This document shows positions 33,694 to 42,418 of a stretch of DNA of 64,000 bases, piece by piece. The translations under genes and the position numbers were made by a program. Under the pieces are notes generated by a model. It ran no database searches. It saw only the letters and a program-made list of their open reading frames with translations, and was not told the origin of the DNA. Origin of the DNA: Tunicatimonas pelagia (GTDB lineage Bacteria > Bacteroidota > Bacteroidia > Cytophagales > Cyclobacteriaceae); NCBI RefSeq assembly GCF_030506325.1, contig NZ_CP120683.1:5097001-5161000 (forward strand). Direction: 5' to 3'. Each line of letters begins with the position of its first letter. Position 1 is the first letter of the stretch.

Positions 33694-34479
33694 TTAGGAA
33701 GCAGATTCTTCGCTCTTAGCTTCCTCCGGCTTTTCGTCGGCTTCGCGCTTCTTGGCTTCTTCTTCTTTCAGCTTGGCTTCTTCTTTCTGCTGCTTACGCT
33801 CTAACAAGCCTTCTTCAATAGATTTGCCAATGTGCTTCACAATCAGCGAGATTGACTTAAATGCATCATCATTTGCCGGAATCGGGTGCTCAACTTGCGT
33901 AGGATCCGAGTTGGTATCTACCATCGCAATAACCGGAATATTCAGCTTGTGTGCTTCTTTAATCGCAATATGCTCGCGCTTGATATCTACCACGAACAAT
34001 GCTGCCGGTAGGCGGGATAAATCAGCAATTCCGCCCAGAACGCGCTCTAGCTTCTCCTTCTCACGGGTAAGCATCAGTCGTTCCCGCTTCGCTAAGTTTT
34101 GGTAGGCTTCTTCTTTCATCATTTTGTCAATAGAAGAAAGCTTACGTAGCGATTTGCGGATGGTAGAAAAGTTGGTGAGCATACCACCCAGCCAGCGGTG
34201 GGTCACGTAGGGCATTCGCAGTCGCTTGGCTTCTTCCGAAACCACTTCTTGCGCCTGCTTCTTGGTAGCCACAAACATAATTTTCCGACCAGAACGCACA
34301 ATGTTTTTCACTGCGTTAGAAGCTTCGTCTAGCGAGGCTAGCGTTTTATTCAGGTCAATAATGTGAATGCCATTGCGCTCCATAAATACGTAAGGAGCAA
34401 TCTTCGGATTCCACTTGCGGGTAAGGTGACCGAAGTGGACTCCGGCATCCAATAAGTCTTTATATTCTATATTTTCCAT
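33694..34479 (-). CDS. rpsB: 30S ribosomal protein S2
   Basis: 261 residues with the uS2 signatures [51 protein letters not shown] and the [14 protein letters not shown] ... [20 protein letters not shown] segment. The C-terminus is a Lys/Glu/Ala-rich extension (about 225-261) often found in Bacteroidota. It binds the small subunit near the mRNA exit; with tsf it forms the conserved rpsB-tsf pair. Confidence 0.98.
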   Translation of the reverse strand: MENIEYKDLLDAGVHFGHLTRKWNPKIAPYVFMERNGIHIIDLNKTLASLDEASNAVKNIVRSGRKIMFVATKKQAQEVVSEEAKRLRMPYVTHRWLGGMLTNFSTIRKSLRKLSSIDKMMKEEAYQNLAKRERLMLTREKEKLERVLGGIADLSRLPAALFVVDIKREHIAIKEAHKLNIPVIAMVDTNSDPTQVEHPIPANDDAFKSISLIVKHIGKSIEEGLLERKQQKEEAKLKEEEAKKREADEKPEEAKSEESAS

Positions 34480-34508
34480 GAATGTCGATGTTAAAGATGG
34501 TGAAGAAA

Positions 34509-34895
34509 TTATCGTTTACTGAACTGGAAGGCGCGACGAGCTTTACGACGTCCGTATTTCTTCCGCTCCACCATACGCGGGTCGCGGGTAAGAAAACCTT
34601 CTTTCTTCAGCGGGCTGCGGTGCTCTTCGTTTACTTTAACGAGTGCCCGCGAAACCGCCAGGCGAATAGCTTCGGCCTGCCCTTTGGGGCCACCTCCACC
34701 GACATTGACACTAACATCGTAGTTGCTAACTTCTTCTACCAGGGTAAGCGGTTGCTTTACAATGGTTTGCAATATTTCTGAAGGGAAGTACGCTGCAATA
34801 TCTTTCTTATTGACCGTAACTGCTCCGCTGCCAGGTTTCATATAGATTCGGGCAACTGAGGTTTTGCGTCTTCCGATGGTGTTAATTATATCCAT
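34509..34895 (-). CDS. rpsI: 30S ribosomal protein S9
   Basis: 128 residues: [19 protein letters not shown] at the start, [23 protein letters not shown] in the middle and the canonical basic C-terminal tail ending [11 protein letters not shown], which reaches the P-site tRNA. It lies 16 bases after rplM and 29 before rpsB. Confidence 0.98.
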   Translation of the reverse strand: MDIINTIGRRKTSVARIYMKPGSGAVTVNKKDIAAYFPSEILQTIVKQPLTLVEEVSNYDVSVNVGGGGPKGQAEAIRLAVSRALVKVNEEHRSPLKKEGFLTRDPRMVERKKYGRRKARRAFQFSKR

Positions 34896-34911
34896 AATTT
34901 GTTAGTCAATG

Positions 34912-35361
34912 TTATTTAGTGATGCTGATTTTCTCAGGCTGCTGAGCCTCGTGCGGGTGCTCGCTACCTTCGTACACGAACAAGCTTTTAAAGACCTTGC
35001 GACCTAAGCGGTTTTTAGGCAACATGCCGCGTACTGCTGATTCAATTACGCGAGTAGAAGATTTCTGAATCTCCTGCCGAGGAGTAGAAAATCGCTGTCC
35101 TCCCGGGTAACCGGTGTGGCGGATGTACTGCTTCTGATCCATTTTTTTGCCGGTCAGAATTAAGTTGTCCGCATTAATCACAATAACATTGTCTCCGCAG
35201 TCTACGTGAGGTGTGAAGCTGGTTTTGTGTTTGCCACGTAAGATACGTGCCACTTCGCTGCACACCCGGCCTAACGGGGCGTCGCCCGCATCAACCACAT
35301 ACCACTGCTTTTCGATGGTCGATTTGTTGGCCGATTGAGTTTTGTAACTTAAAATATCCAA
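34912..35361 (-). CDS. rplM: 50S ribosomal protein L13
   Basis: 149 residues with the uL13 pattern: WYVVDAGDAPLGRVCSEVAR, LRGKHKTSFTPHVDCGDNVI, VINADNLILTGKK, YIRHTGYPGG and MLPKNRLGRKVFKSLFVYEG. The start codon is TTG (35361): the following DILSYKTQSANK matches the usual N-terminus in this phylum, and no ATG fits. A poor start codon combined with the upstream hairpin suggests translation is deliberately limited or regulated. First gene of the unit. Confidence 0.97.
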   Translation of the reverse strand: MDILSYKTQSANKSTIEKQWYVVDAGDAPLGRVCSEVARILRGKHKTSFTPHVDCGDNVIVINADNLILTGKKMDQKQYIRHTGYPGGQRFSTPRQEIQKSSTRVIESAVRGMLPKNRLGRKVFKSLFVYEGSEHPHEAQQPEKISITK

Positions 35362-35389
35362 TTGTATAATAATTAAAATAGGTAAAACA

Positions 35390-35418
35390 CCTCTCTTGCT
35401 AAAGAGGCGACAAAATTA
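35390..35418 (-). promoter_or_regulatory. rplM promoter and leader hairpin
   Basis: On the minus strand TAATTTTG (35411-35418) fits TAnnTTTG. About four bases later the leader can fold as CCTCT (35403-35407) with AGAGG (35390-35394). The leader continues ~45 AT-rich bases to the TTG start. Its shape and place suggest a ribosomal-protein leader bound by L13 or S9; this is inference. Confidence 0.45.
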
Positions 35419-35659
35419 GAAACTATTTATCTTTTTAGCAACTCCTTTTTCAGACTAATCAGAGCTTTTTTTGAATTTGATAACTCGATTGTTCAATGGC
35501 TAAATTATTAGTTGCAAAAAGCAGGGGGTTTGGCATAGGGGTATGAACATTTGCTCCCAGCACCGCCCCTCCAGCCGAACCACGGTGACCCTTAGCTTTT
35601 CACCTTTCATATCCCATATCTTTTCCTGTTATCCATTATCAGATTTCCATTGTCAACTA

Positions 35660-36376
35660 TCAGTAGCGGTTTTTTTCTAACTGTTTCAGTAGTACGGTAA
35701 AGTCCTTGGGGTAGGGAGCCTCTACACCAACCCGTTCCTGGTTTAAAAGTTCGATTTCCAGAGCCTGGGCGTGCAATGCCACCCGTTTGATGAGTGGAAG
35801 CTCTTCGGTATCCCGTTTCAGATTGAATTTTCGCTTGACAGATGATAGGTAAAAGGGTTTACCTCCGTACTGCTCATCGCCCACAATAGAAGCATTTAAG
35901 CTAGCCAGGTGAACTCGAATCTGATGCATTCGGCCAGTGATGGGTTGGCACTCTACTAGCGTATGCTGTTTATACACTTCTAACGTATTAACTTCCGTTT
36001 GGGCCGCCTTTCCACCCCGGTGACTGATACGAACACTCCCTTTGCTATTGGCGTAAATGGGTAAGTCTACCTGGATGTTTTGGAAATTATGAATTCCATC
36101 GCATACCGCATGGTAGACTTTCTTCACTTTGCGGTGTTCAAACTGCATGGCTAGTGCCCGGTATGCTTCGGGGTGCTTGGCAATGGCTAAGGCACCGGAA
36201 GTTTCCTTATCCAACCGATGACCCACTTGGGCATCTTCAACATAGCCACGAGCCATCTCAATAATACTAAACGGATCGTTACGATCCTCTAGCGTAGATA
36301 AGTGCGAAGGCTTATTGATGATAATGTAATCCTGATCTTCGTACAGAATTAGATCTTTAAATTGAATTTTTGCCAT
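35660..36376 (-). CDS. RluA family RNA pseudouridine synthase
   Basis: 238 residues, one RluA/RsuA-type catalytic domain without an S4 domain. The catalytic Asp56 is in VGHRLDKETSGALAIAK; other family motifs are IINKPSHLS, KKVYHAVCDG and CQPITGRMHQIRVHLAS, GDEQYGG. It converts specific uridines in rRNA or tRNA to pseudouridine; the position modified cannot be told. It stands alone, with its own intergenic region before the ribosomal unit. Confidence 0.93.
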   Translation of the reverse strand: MAKIQFKDLILYEDQDYIIINKPSHLSTLEDRNDPFSIIEMARGYVEDAQVGHRLDKETSGALAIAKHPEAYRALAMQFEHRKVKKVYHAVCDGIHNFQNIQVDLPIYANSKGSVRISHRGGKAAQTEVNTLEVYKQHTLVECQPITGRMHQIRVHLASLNASIVGDEQYGGKPFYLSSVKRKFNLKRDTEELPLIKRVALHAQALEIELLNQERVGVEAPYPKDFTVLLKQLEKNRY

Positions 36377-36611
36377 AGTGTCCTTCTAACACCCGAGAGT
36401 GGGAAATAGTTGAGTAGCTTAGTGCTATAGTTCATGGTGTTACGGTGTTAGAGTATTTGGGTGTTCATGCTCTGATTTTCTCAGTTCAAAATTCTGAGTT
36501 TTGCAATTTTGAACACCGTACGATGGTGGGCGGTACGCGATCGCCTGAACATCATCCTACGACGACAGGAACACATTAACACCATAACACTTTAATACTC
36601 AAACACTCAAA

Positions 36612-37703
36612 TCACTCCACTTCCTCTGATTCGGGTTGGGAAATTTCTAGAGCGGGTTGGATAGGTTTTTCGCCTCGGGGCAACATAAAGGAAAAGGTAG
36701 AACCTTCTCCTACTTTACTTTTAACCTGAACCTCTGATTTATGCGCCTCTACAATGTGTTTGACAATAGCCAATCCTAGCCCAGTACCCCCTTTATTGCG
36801 AGCCCGGCTTTTCTCTACCCGGTAGAAACGCTCAAAAATACGCTTAATATCTCCGGTCGGAATACCCCGGCCTTCATCTTGTACTACAATATCGACTCCT
36901 GTATCACTCTCGGTAAATAAGATAGTAACAATTTTGCCATCTTGCTTAGTATATTTGATGGCATTTCCTACCAAGTTGATCATCACTTGGTAGATACGTT
37001 GCCGGTCGGCGTACACGAAGGTAGCCGGTTGCGTGTTCTCTAATTTTAACGTGATTCCTTTCTTCTCAGCTTCTGACTCTAACTGGTCAAATACTTCCTG
37101 TACCGTTTCTTGGATATTGAAATGCTCGTAGTGCATTTTAATACCGCCCGTTTCCATTTGCGATAAAGTGAGCAAGTCTTGCACCAACAGGTCTAATCCA
37201 TCGAGGCTACGGGCCGCTTTCTTTAAAAATTTCTTACGGAGCTTAGGCTGTTCAGCCGCTCCATCTAGCAACGTATAGACAAAACCTTGCGCGGCAAAAA
37301 TGGGGGTTTTAAGCTCGTGCGATACATTGGCAACAAACTCCCGCCGAAACTCCTCCATTTTTTTAAGATCGTTAATTTCTTTTTGCTTATGGGCCGCGTA
37401 GTCCAGAATCTCCCGATTAATCCGGCGCAGCGGGTTTACGGAACTTTCCAGCTTTTCTTCTTCTACAAAAGATAAATCTTTACGCCTCAATTTATTAATC
37501 ATTGTGTAGATTTTTTTGATCTCCCGAAAAACCAGAAAATCTAAGGCAACCTGAATAAGGATATAGGAAGAGGAAAAAGCCAGTAGCGAGCCTACCAGTA
37601 GTGCTTGGGTAGAGACTCCTTCTACTAGCGATAAAAAAGCGGTGGTAACCAGCGCGATAGAAAACCCCAACAACAGAGCAACTCTTTTTGAACTAAAAAA
37701 CAT
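36612..37703 (-). CDS. sensor histidine kinase, PhoR-like
   Basis: 363 residues. Two membrane helices lie at about 8-28 and 33-57 with a very short external loop, so it has essentially no periplasmic sensor. HisKA has the phospho-acceptor H129 in FVANVSHELKTPIFAAQGF, and the ATPase domain has NLVGNAIKYT, DEGRGIP, RFYRVEKSRARNKGGTGLGL. The stop is followed by nothing conserved. It is downstream of the response regulator by 14 bases: a two-component operon of the PhoB/PhoR kind, often involved in phosphate or envelope responses in this phylum. Confidence 0.93.
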   Translation of the reverse strand: MFFSSKRVALLLGFSIALVTTAFLSLVEGVSTQALLVGSLLAFSSSYILIQVALDFLVFREIKKIYTMINKLRRKDLSFVEEEKLESSVNPLRRINREILDYAAHKQKEINDLKKMEEFRREFVANVSHELKTPIFAAQGFVYTLLDGAAEQPKLRKKFLKKAARSLDGLDLLVQDLLTLSQMETGGIKMHYEHFNIQETVQEVFDQLESEAEKKGITLKLENTQPATFVYADRQRIYQVMINLVGNAIKYTKQDGKIVTILFTESDTGVDIVVQDEGRGIPTGDIKRIFERFYRVEKSRARNKGGTGLGLAIVKHIVEAHKSEVQVKSKVGEGSTFSFMLPRGEKPIQPALEISQPESEEVE

Positions 37704-37717
37704 GCAGTGTTAACGTG

Positions 37718-38407
37718 TTATTCTTCCCCACCAAACTTATACCCAACCCCTTTGACCGTAACAATATAGTTGCTTCCGATTTTTTCCCGCACTTTCCGAA
37801 TGTGAACATCTACGGTGCGTGCTAGTACGTATACGTCTGATCCCCAGATATTTTGGAGTAGCTCATCGCGGCTGTGTACTTTATCAGGGTTTTGAGCTAA
37901 GTAGTACAGTAGCTCAAACTCTTTCTTCGGTAAGCTAATCTGCTCATCTTGTACAATGACCATATAGCTAGATCGGTCAATGGAAAGACCATTGACATTA
38001 ATTTTATTATTTTTCTTCCGTTTTTTCGCTTCCCGACGAAACAGGGCACTAATCCGACTCATCAGTGCCCGAGGTTTAATCGGCTTAGTGATATAGTCAT
38101 CAGCGCCGGTATCAAAGGCGGCCACTTCGGAGTATTCCTCCGAGCGGGCGGTCAGGAAAACAATAAAAGTGTTGTATAGATCGGGATTTTCGCGCAGCTG
38201 CCGACAGGTTTCTACCCCATCTTGGTGGGGCATCATAATATCTAGCAAAATTAGATCGGGAGCAAATTTGGCGGCAATATTAACTGCTTTTCTACCGTCT
38301 AGGGCGGTTTTCACTTTGTAGCCTTCCTTAGACAAATTATACTCCAGTAGATCAAGAATATCGGGTTCATCATCTACTACCAGTATCTTATGCTGTTTGG
38401 CTGACAT
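37718..38407 (-). CDS. response regulator transcription factor, OmpR/PhoB family
   Basis: 229 residues. The receiver domain (1-120) has the acidic pair in VVDDEPDILDLL, phosphorylatable Asp56 in LILLDIMMPHQDG, and Lys in DDYITKPIKP. The C-terminal winged helix (130-229) has FELLYYLAQNPDKVHSRDEL and TVDVHIRKVREKIG. It is first in the operon with the kinase. A TATCTTTG-type promoter lies 21 bases upstream of its start. Confidence 0.95.
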   Translation of the reverse strand: MSAKQHKILVVDDEPDILDLLEYNLSKEGYKVKTALDGRKAVNIAAKFAPDLILLDIMMPHQDGVETCRQLRENPDLYNTFIVFLTARSEEYSEVAAFDTGADDYITKPIKPRALMSRISALFRREAKKRKKNNKINVNGLSIDRSSYMVIVQDEQISLPKKEFELLYYLAQNPDKVHSRDELLQNIWGSDVYVLARTVDVHIRKVREKIGSNYIVTVKGVGYKFGGEE

Positions 38408-38428
38408 AGATTTTTATAATTGGTTATT

Positions 38429-38436
38429 CAAAGATA
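38429..38436 (-). promoter_or_regulatory. -7 promoter box of the two-component operon
   Basis: CAAAGATA on the plus strand, that is TATCTTTG on the minus strand, an exact consensus match 21 bases before the response-regulator start codon. Confidence 0.6.
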
Positions 38437-38587
38437 CAACAAAATTGGATAATGAAAATGCTGCTAGCTACAGCCACAACGTAACTAGTTTGATACGAAA
38501 CTAGCTGTATAGCAATTTATGTTTGCTCAGTAGATGATTTAGCCTATCAAGCATGAGCCACATTATCTGGTTTATCTTACAAATTTC

Positions 38588-38595
38588 TATCTTTG
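38588..38595 (+). promoter_or_regulatory. -7 promoter box placed at the start codon
   Basis: TATCTTTG, exact. The ATG of the nuclease gene begins only 5 bases later, so a transcript from this box would have almost no 5' leader. Confidence 0.55.
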
Positions 38596-38599
38596 CACT

Positions 38600-39553
38600 A
38601 TGGCGATCAAAGAGCGGTATATTGATCCTTTCACAGATTTTGGGTTTAAGAAGTTATTTGGTTCTGAACCTAATAAGGAATTACTCATTGATTTTCTAAA
38701 TGAACTACTTCGGGGTAAAAAGAAAATCAAAAATCTCACGTACGCAAAGAATGAGCAGCTGGGTCATACTTCTGATTACCGGCAGGCCATCTTCGATCTG
38801 TACTGCGAAGGTGAACATGGTGAGAAATTTATCATTGAGCTTCAGCGGATTAATCAGCTTTTCTTTAAGGATCGAAGCGTTTACTACTCTACCTTTCCGA
38901 TTCAGGAGCAAGCTCCAAAAGGCCAGGGCTGGAATTACCGGCTACCGGAGATATTCATGATCGGCATTATGGATTTTGCTCTTGACGATACTCCGTCTGA
39001 GCAGTTTCATCACGAGGTAAAACTCATGGAAACCAGTACTAAAGAGGTTTTCTATGAAAAGTTGACATTCATTTATCTAGAAATGCCGAAATTCGAGAAA
39101 GATGAAAGTGCAGTACAAACTCACTACGAGAAATGGTTGTTCTTATTAAAAAACTTGAATCGTTTCACTGAAATACCTACCGTACTTCAAGAACGTATAT
39201 TTAGAAAAGTGTTTGAAATTGCCGAAGTAGCTAACTTAAATGAAAAAGATATGGAAATATACGAAGCAAGCCTGAAACAACGTCGTGATTGGCAGAATAC
39301 GATGGATTATGCTATACGGGAAGCTGAAGAGAAAGGAGTAGAAAAGGGAATGGAAAAGGGAATGGAAAAGGGAATGGAAAAGGGAATGGAAAAGGGAATG
39401 GAAAAGGGAATGGAAAAGGGAATGGAAAAGGGAATGGAAAAAATGAGGGAAAAGCAGCGGGAAATTGCTGCTAATCTAAAAAAAGTAGGAGTATCGGTGG
39501 AGATAATTGCCCAATCTACTGGACTAAGTGCTGAGGAAATAAATCGATTGTAA
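38600..39553 (+). CDS. Rpn family PD-(D/E)XK nuclease / putative transposase with a repeat tail
   Basis: 317 residues, clearly paralogous to 16579-17460: [40 protein letters not shown] (D and ExQ of the nuclease core), [19 protein letters not shown]. The unusual part is residues ~244-279, where the tetrapeptide EKGM is repeated eight times in a row by exact 12-bp DNA repeats; the other copy has only a short EEGIEKGIEKE stretch there. The repeat is predicted to be one continuous charged helix between the nuclease domain and the HTH-like tail ([17 protein letters not shown]). Confidence 0.9.
   Translation: MAIKERYIDPFTDFGFKKLFGSEPNKELLIDFLNELLRGKKKIKNLTYAKNEQLGHTSDYRQAIFDLYCEGEHGEKFIIELQRINQLFFKDRSVYYSTFPIQEQAPKGQGWNYRLPEIFMIGIMDFALDDTPSEQFHHEVKLMETSTKEVFYEKLTFIYLEMPKFEKDESAVQTHYEKWLFLLKNLNRFTEIPTVLQERIFRKVFEIAEVANLNEKDMEIYEASLKQRRDWQNTMDYAIREAEEKGVEKGMEKGMEKGMEKGMEKGMEKGMEKGMEKGMEKMREKQREIAANLKKVGVSVEIIAQSTGLSAEEINRL
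39341..39436 (+). repeat. 12-bp coding minisatellite
   Basis: Eight perfect copies of GAAAAGGGAATG, flanked by degenerate units. Since 12 is a multiple of three, changes in copy number keep the frame and alter only the length of the charged helix. Confidence 0.95.
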
Positions 39554-39609
39554 TAAATACTCGCAACAGAAAAAGAATAATTCACTACATAAATTGCAAA
39601 GTTTCCTCC

Positions 39610-42279
39610 ATGGCCTTGTCCAGTAAATATAATCCACGCGAAGTAGAAGATAAATGGTACCAGCAGTGGCTGGATAAGAAGTTCTTCCATTCCGAGCCGT
39701 ATCCCGATAAAGAAGCCTACACCATCGTCATTCCTCCGCCTAACGTAACCGGAGTGTTGCATATGGGGCATATGCTGAATAACACTATTCAGGATGTGCT
39801 GATCCGCAAGGCTCGGATGGAGAGGAAAGCAGCTTGCTGGGTGCCAGGTTACGATCATGCTTCCATTGCTACTGAAGCTAAAGTAGTAGCAATGCTGAAA
39901 GAACGTGGTATCAATAAGTATGACTTGAGTCGCGAAGAGTTTTTAGAGCATGCCTGGGAGTGGAAGGAAAAATACGGTGGAATCATTCTGGAACAGCTAA
40001 AAAAGCTGGGAGCTTCCTGTGATTGGGATCGGACTCGTTTCACGATGGAAGGTCATATGACGGAGTCCGTCATTAAAGTCTTTGTTGATTTGTACAACAA
40101 GGGGCACATCTACCGAGGCTACCGAATGATTAACTGGGATCCGCAGGCCAAGACATCTCTATCTGATGAGGAGGTTTTGTATAAAGAAGTACAGTCTAAA
40201 TTGTACTATGTCAACTATCCTATTGAAGGTGAAGACGGTCACGTCACCATTGCTACCACTCGCCCCGAAACCATTTTGGGCGATACGGCCGTTTGCGTGA
40301 ACCCCAATGATGAACGGTATCAGCATTTGCGAGGGAAGCGAGTTCGAGTTCCCCTGATTGACCGCTCTATTCCAATTATTGAAGATGAGTACGTGACAAT
40401 GGAATTTGGAACAGGTTGCTTGAAAGTAACCCCGGCTCACGACGTGAATGACTACGAACTAGGGAAAAAGCACGATCTAGAAACCGTAGATGTAATTGCG
40501 GATGATGGCACCATGAGCCAGGCCGCACAACTGTACGTGGGTGAGGATCGCTTTGTAGTTCGGAAGAAGATTGGTAAGCAACTGGAAGCCGAAGGGTTTA
40601 TTCACAAAATTGAAGACTATCAAAATAAGGTTGGCTACTCGGAGCGAACCAGCGCAGTGATTGAGCCCAAGCTTTCGGTACAGTGGTTTGTCCGAATGGA
40701 TGAACTAGTAAAACCTGCTTTAGAAAATGTGTTGAATGACAACGTTCAGTTTTATCCGGCTAAGTTCAAAAATATGTACCGCACCTGGATGGAGAACATC
40801 CAGAACTGGAACATCTCCCGCCAACTTTGGTGGGGGCAGCGCATTCCGGCTTACTATCTTCCCGATGGTGAGATTGTGGTAGCTGAAACGGCTGAAGAGG
40901 CGTTGAAACTAGCCCAAGAAAAATCTGGTAATACGTCGCTGGCGATGGATGACTTGAAGCAGGACGAGGATGTGTTGGACACTTGGTTTTCGTCGGGGTT
41001 GTGGCCCATCACCGTTTTTGACGGAATCCGTAATCCCAATAATGAGGAAATCAAATTCTACTATCCGACCAATGTACTAGTGACTGCTCCCGAGATTATC
41101 TTTTTCTGGGTAGCCCGGATGATTTTATACGGCTACGAATACCGGCAAGAAAAACCCTTCCACGATGTGTACTTCACTGGAATTGTACGCGACCAGCAGC
41201 GGAGGAAGATGTCCAAGTCGCTCGGAAATTCTCCCGACCCGCTCAAGCTGATTGAAGAATACGGTGCCGACGGAGTACGCACCGGGATGTTGTTTAGCTC
41301 CCCCGCAGGGAATGATCTGCTGTTTGATATCAAACTGTGTGAACAAGGCCGAAACTTTGCCAACAAAATCTGGAACGCCTTCCGGCTAGTAAAAAGCTGG
41401 CAGGTAGACGAACAGAAGAAAGATCAAACTAATGCTACGGCTATCGCTTGGTTTGAGGCAAGTTTTAATCAGTCGCTGGTGGAGTTGAAAGATCATTTCG
41501 CTAAGTACCGCATGTCGGATGCGCTACAAACGGTCTATAAGTTGACTTGGACGGATTTCTGTTCTTGGTATCTGGAAATGGTAAAGCCAGCTTACGGTGA
41601 GGCAGTTGACGCGATGACTTACGAAGCTACCATCGGTTACTTCGAAAAACTAGTCAAAGTGCTGCATCCGTTTATGCCGTTTATCACTGAAGAGCTGTGG
41701 CACCAACTGGCCGATCGGGACGAAGACGATTATGTAATTGTTGCCGAATGGCCGCAAGCGGATAAGCAGAAGGATCGAAGGCAGACCGATAAAGTATTAC
41801 TGCAAGGTGGCGCAGCCGTATTTGAGGTCGTTGGTAACATTCGTAATACTCGTAACACACGGAAAATTGCTCAGAAGGAAGCCCTATCGCTGTTCATCAA
41901 AACGGATACCTCGGAGGTTTATCAGCAATTTGATAGTACGATCAGAAAGCTGGCTAATTTGTCCTCTATCGAGTTTGTTAACGATAAGGTAGAAGGTGCT
42001 GACAGTTTTCTGGTAACTACTGCAATGGGACAGCCCGATACTTTTTTCATTCCACTGGGTGATGCTATTGATATAGATGCTGAGATAGACAAGCTGGAGA
42101 AGGATTTAGAATATCAGTTAGGTTTTAAAGCTTCGGTAGATAAAAAGCTAGGTAATGCCCGCTTCGTAGAGAATGCCCCCCAGTCGGTAGTAGATGCCGA
42201 ACGTAAAAAACAAGCCGATGCCGAAGCTCGCATTCAGGCCATTCGGGAGCAGTTGAAGAGTTTGCGGGGAGAATCGTAA
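39610..42279 (+). CDS. valS: valyl-tRNA synthetase
   Basis: 889 residues, full length for the bacterial enzyme. Class I motifs: HIGH-type HMGH in [17 protein letters not shown] and KMSKS in [10 protein letters not shown]. The editing domain has [13 protein letters not shown], the anticodon-binding region follows, and the C-terminal coiled coil (about 825-889; [15 protein letters not shown]) is typical of ValRS. It charges tRNA-Val. Starting ATG 39610 follows the nuclease gene by 56 bases. Confidence 0.98.
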   Translation: MALSSKYNPREVEDKWYQQWLDKKFFHSEPYPDKEAYTIVIPPPNVTGVLHMGHMLNNTIQDVLIRKARMERKAACWVPGYDHASIATEAKVVAMLKERGINKYDLSREEFLEHAWEWKEKYGGIILEQLKKLGASCDWDRTRFTMEGHMTESVIKVFVDLYNKGHIYRGYRMINWDPQAKTSLSDEEVLYKEVQSKLYYVNYPIEGEDGHVTIATTRPETILGDTAVCVNPNDERYQHLRGKRVRVPLIDRSIPIIEDEYVTMEFGTGCLKVTPAHDVNDYELGKKHDLETVDVIADDGTMSQAAQLYVGEDRFVVRKKIGKQLEAEGFIHKIEDYQNKVGYSERTSAVIEPKLSVQWFVRMDELVKPALENVLNDNVQFYPAKFKNMYRTWMENIQNWNISRQLWWGQRIPAYYLPDGEIVVAETAEEALKLAQEKSGNTSLAMDDLKQDEDVLDTWFSSGLWPITVFDGIRNPNNEEIKFYYPTNVLVTAPEIIFFWVARMILYGYEYRQEKPFHDVYFTGIVRDQQRRKMSKSLGNSPDPLKLIEEYGADGVRTGMLFSSPAGNDLLFDIKLCEQGRNFANKIWNAFRLVKSWQVDEQKKDQTNATAIAWFEASFNQSLVELKDHFAKYRMSDALQTVYKLTWTDFCSWYLEMVKPAYGEAVDAMTYEATIGYFEKLVKVLHPFMPFITEELWHQLADRDEDDYVIVAEWPQADKQKDRRQTDKVLLQGGAAVFEVVGNIRNTRNTRKIAQKEALSLFIKTDTSEVYQQFDSTIRKLANLSSIEFVNDKVEGADSFLVTTAMGQPDTFFIPLGDAIDIDAEIDKLEKDLEYQLGFKASVDKKLGNARFVENAPQSVVDAERKKQADAEARIQAIREQLKSLRGES

Positions 42280-42349
42280 TTATTACATACCATAGCAATA
42301 ACTAATCACTTGCAATTGGGTAATATTTACAACAACGCCAATGAGAACA

Positions 42350-42376
42350 GGCTGCCGGTGAGTAAAATCGGCAGCC
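42350..42376 (+). terminator. hairpin after valS
   Basis: Perfect 8-bp stem GGCTGCCG / CGGCAGCC, 11-base loop, about 70 bases after the valS stop. The T-tract is poor, so termination may be only partial. Confidence 0.5.
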
Positions 42377-42418
42377 CTATCTCAGAGTAAGCAAAAGATG
42401 CAGGCCCCCCCCGGGGGA

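Noticed and set aside
36377-36611. Inverted similarity between GGTGTTA-rich and AACACC-rich stretches
   Set aside because: The two flanks share only short GTGTT/AACAC words in different order; no continuous stem could be built.
39341-39436. CRISPR or non-coding satellite
   Set aside because: The repeats are head-to-tail, in frame, and encode the EKGM units of the nuclease.
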